64,000 bases of DNA, from positions 1-64,000 of the forward strand of contig CAYMWF010000017.1 in assembly GCA_964394085.1 (NCBI GenBank). Reading direction: 5' to 3'. The translations under genes were made by a program, and so were the position numbers. Below the pieces are notes generated by a model. That model did no database searches. It had not been told where the DNA came from and saw only the letters and a program-made list of their open reading frames with translations. The stretch is from CAYMWF01 sp964394085 [NCBI: uncultured Gemmatimonadota bacterium]. GTDB lineage: Bacteria > GCA-2686955 > CAYMWF01. Shown piece after piece: positions 62,464 through 64,000 of the stretch (position 1 is the stretch's first letter; each line of letters begins with the position of its first letter).

Positions 62464-62623
62464 TAAAGATAGTTTAGTCAAGCGAAATAAGCCACAAATA
62501 GCGTGCCGAATTATTCAGAACCCTCCATTCCATTTCAATTGTGCTGCACCGATATCAATAATACATAAACCATAGAACCGTCCCTTTTTTCCGTTTGAAA
62601 CATAAAATTGAAGCCGCCCGGAT

Positions 62624-64000
62624 CTATTTGAGGAGGATCATCTTCCTGCTTTCCACCTCCTTCGAATCGCCGGTGGCGAGTGTATATATGTAGACGCCAG
62701 AACTTGCGGGCCTTCCCGCGCCGTTGGTGCCGTTCCAGTGGATCGTGTGCGTTCCCGCGGGCGCCGTTCCATCGGTCAGAACGGCGACGAGACGCCCCGC
62801 GGTATCATGCACGCTCACTTTCACCGTTGTTTCAGCTGCGAGCGTATACGTGATGGCCGTCGCGGGATTGAAAGGGTTCGGATAGTTCTGGTGAAGAGCG
62901 GTTCCGCCCGGTCGAGGAGCTCCCGAGGGGTCGTCAACTCCGACATCCGACCTCAATCGTATCAGCCAGAAGTCCGCCGCACCTGATCCGTATGATTCAG
63001 TAGTTCCCAGCAGAATGAGCCCGCCGTCGGAAGTTTCTTTGACACATTTGCCGAAATCTCCAGCGTATCCGCCGTAACTTTTACTCCAAACCTCGTTTCC
63101 CTCTGAATCGGTCTTAATGAGTCCGAAATCCCCGCCTCCCGCACCGAAGGAGCATGTGCTACCCAGTAAAATGAATCCACCGTCAGAGATCGTCCGGACA
63201 CTGTTCCCTGAGTCATAGTCAGTCCCACCGAAAGTCCTGTTCCATTCCTCGTTTCCCTCCGAATCGGTTTTGATAAGCCAGCAATCCTTCGAACCCGCGC
63301 CATAGGAGCCTGTAGGTCCACACAGCACATACCCACCGTCAGAGGCTTCACAGACGCTATAGCCGCATTCCCAGGAGGATCCGCCGAAGGTTTTGTTCCA
63401 CTCCTCATTCCCTTCCGAGTCGGTTTTAACAAGCCAGATATCATAAAACCCGGCGCCATAGGATCCGGTTTGTCCCACCAGTATGAATCCTCCATCCGAG
63501 GTCTCTTGCACGCATCTGGCGAAATCATGACTGCTCCCGCCGTAGGTCCTGTTCCATTTCTCTAGCCCTCTGGGACCGGTTTTTATTAGCCAAAAATCAG
63601 TGCAACCTTTGTCAGTATCCGTGGTGCCCACCATTGCAAACCCGCCGTCCGAAGTCTCCACTACCCATTCACCGTATGCGTTGCCGACCCCTCCATAGGC
63701 TTCGCTCCAAAGCTTGTTTCCGAATGAATCTGTTTTCACGAGCCAGAATTCATAATCCCCATAATAAAATTTACAGGTAGTTCCAAGTAAAATGTATCCG
63801 CCGTCGGAAGTTTCCTGGACGCATTTCCCATCCTCCGTGTCGTACCCGCCGTAGGTTCTGTTCCACATTTCGTTCCCGCATGAATCAGTTCTGATAAGCC
63901 AGTAACCCATCCAGCCATCAGGTTCCATACTCGACCCTCCCAGCAGGGCGAACCCACCGTCCGATGTCTCGACGACGCATCTGCCATAGTCCCTGCTCTC
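62624..64000 (-). CDS. Secreted repeat protein with FlgD-like sorting domain, 5' end outside the window
   Basis: The frame is open to the right edge (at 64000 it reads ESRDYGRCVVETSDGGFALL), so the N-terminus is missing. Visible are 458 residues of DGGF-LLG/DFWLIKTDSEGNE-W-RTFGG repeats and the C-terminal FlgD-like domain with NYPNPFNPATAITYTL, ending SRKMILLK. The last 100 codons or so are nearly identical to those of 58061-60703, and the bases just beyond the stop codon are shared too. The ATPase gene at 61071-62381 separates the two paralogues. Confidence 0.9.
   Translation of the reverse strand, partial: ESRDYGRCVVETSDGGFALLGGSSMEPDGWMGYWLIRTDSCGNEMWNRTYGGYDTEDGKCVQETSDGGYILLGTTCKFYYGDYEFWLVKTDSFGNKLWSEAYGGVGNAYGEWVVETSDGGFAMVGTTDTDKGCTDFWLIKTGPRGLEKWNRTYGGSSHDFARCVQETSDGGFILVGQTGSYGAGFYDIWLVKTDSEGNEEWNKTFGGSSWECGYSVCEASDGGYVLCGPTGSYGAGSKDCWLIKTDSEGNEEWNRTFGGTDYDSGNSVRTISDGGFILLGSTCSFGAGGGDFGLIKTDSEGNEVWSKSYGGYAGDFGKCVKETSDGGLILLGTTESYGSGAADFWLIRLRSDVGVDDPSGAPRPGGTALHQNYPNPFNPATAITYTLAAETTVKVSVHDTAGRLVAVLTDGTAPAGTHTIHWNGTNGAGRPASSGVYIYTLATGDSKEVESRKMILLK

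Noticed and set aside
1-64000. tRNA or rRNA genes
   Set aside because: TTCGA-type sequences occur inside protein genes, but no cloverleaf or rRNA signature could be assembled.

Overview
The window is GC-rich bacterial DNA that most resembles an uncultured lineage of the Fibrobacteres-Chlorobi-Bacteroidetes (FCB) superphylum, for example Eisenbacteria, Krumholzibacteria or Latescibacteria-like. That is an inference from gene content. Two proteins end in a FlgD-like sorting domain with the NYPNPFNP motif, and there are many secreted right-handed beta-helix proteins, a C25 (gingipain-type) and an M28 peptidase, TPR-CHAT proteases and DUF4143 ATPases. No rRNA, tRNA, CRISPR array or complete transposase was recognised. 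The intergenic spaces and some coding regions are rich in minisatellites.

Region 1 (1-23.6 kb) interleaves secreted beta-helix proteins with cytoplasmic TPR-CHAT proteases. On the minus strand are beta-helix (7307-9346), a frameshifted TPR-CHAT gene (3995-6948), a sigma-like factor, a small TPR-like protein and another beta-helix (141-2171). Then come a CxxCH 'choice-of-anchor V' protein, an intact TPR-CHAT gene (10841-14059) divergent from a 1423-residue beta-helix protein, a third TPR-CHAT gene and a secreted amidohydrolase. The two minus-strand CHAT genes share a promoter and 5' leader. All three CHAT genes carry a repetitive insert at the same place, between the catalytic His and Cys.

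Region 2 (23.6-33 kb) holds a 35-bp palindromic tandem array, an M28 peptidase, a hairpin-dense candidate structured RNA next to an RNHCP zinc-ribbon gene, a C25 peptidase, a protein with two near-identical CARDB repeats, a beta-helix remnant and an intact beta-helix gene. Most secreted proteins here end in one of two recurring Ig-like C-terminal modules, whatever their N-terminal function.

Region 3 (33.5-39.6 kb) looks like a ribosomal-peptide (RiPP) locus. It contains a 91-residue precursor with seven cysteines, six of them exactly six residues apart, a radical SAM/SPASM maturase, a transmembrane ABC exporter, a small membrane protein and a convergent cysteine-desulfurase-like enzyme. Two tiny ORFs are coupled by ATGA overlaps to the maturase and exporter genes. 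This is the strongest candidate for an undescribed system.

Region 4 (40-52 kb) is a translationally coupled operon of three large beta-helix genes with the remnant of a fourth, then a DMT-type transporter, a glycoside hydrolase/SGNH hydrolase pair and a truncated ATPase. Region 5 (52-64 kb) has a TrmB-type regulator, three secreted propeller-like proteins, two paralogous repeat proteins with FlgD-like sorting domains, and a DUF4143 ATPase between those two. The last gene runs off the right edge.
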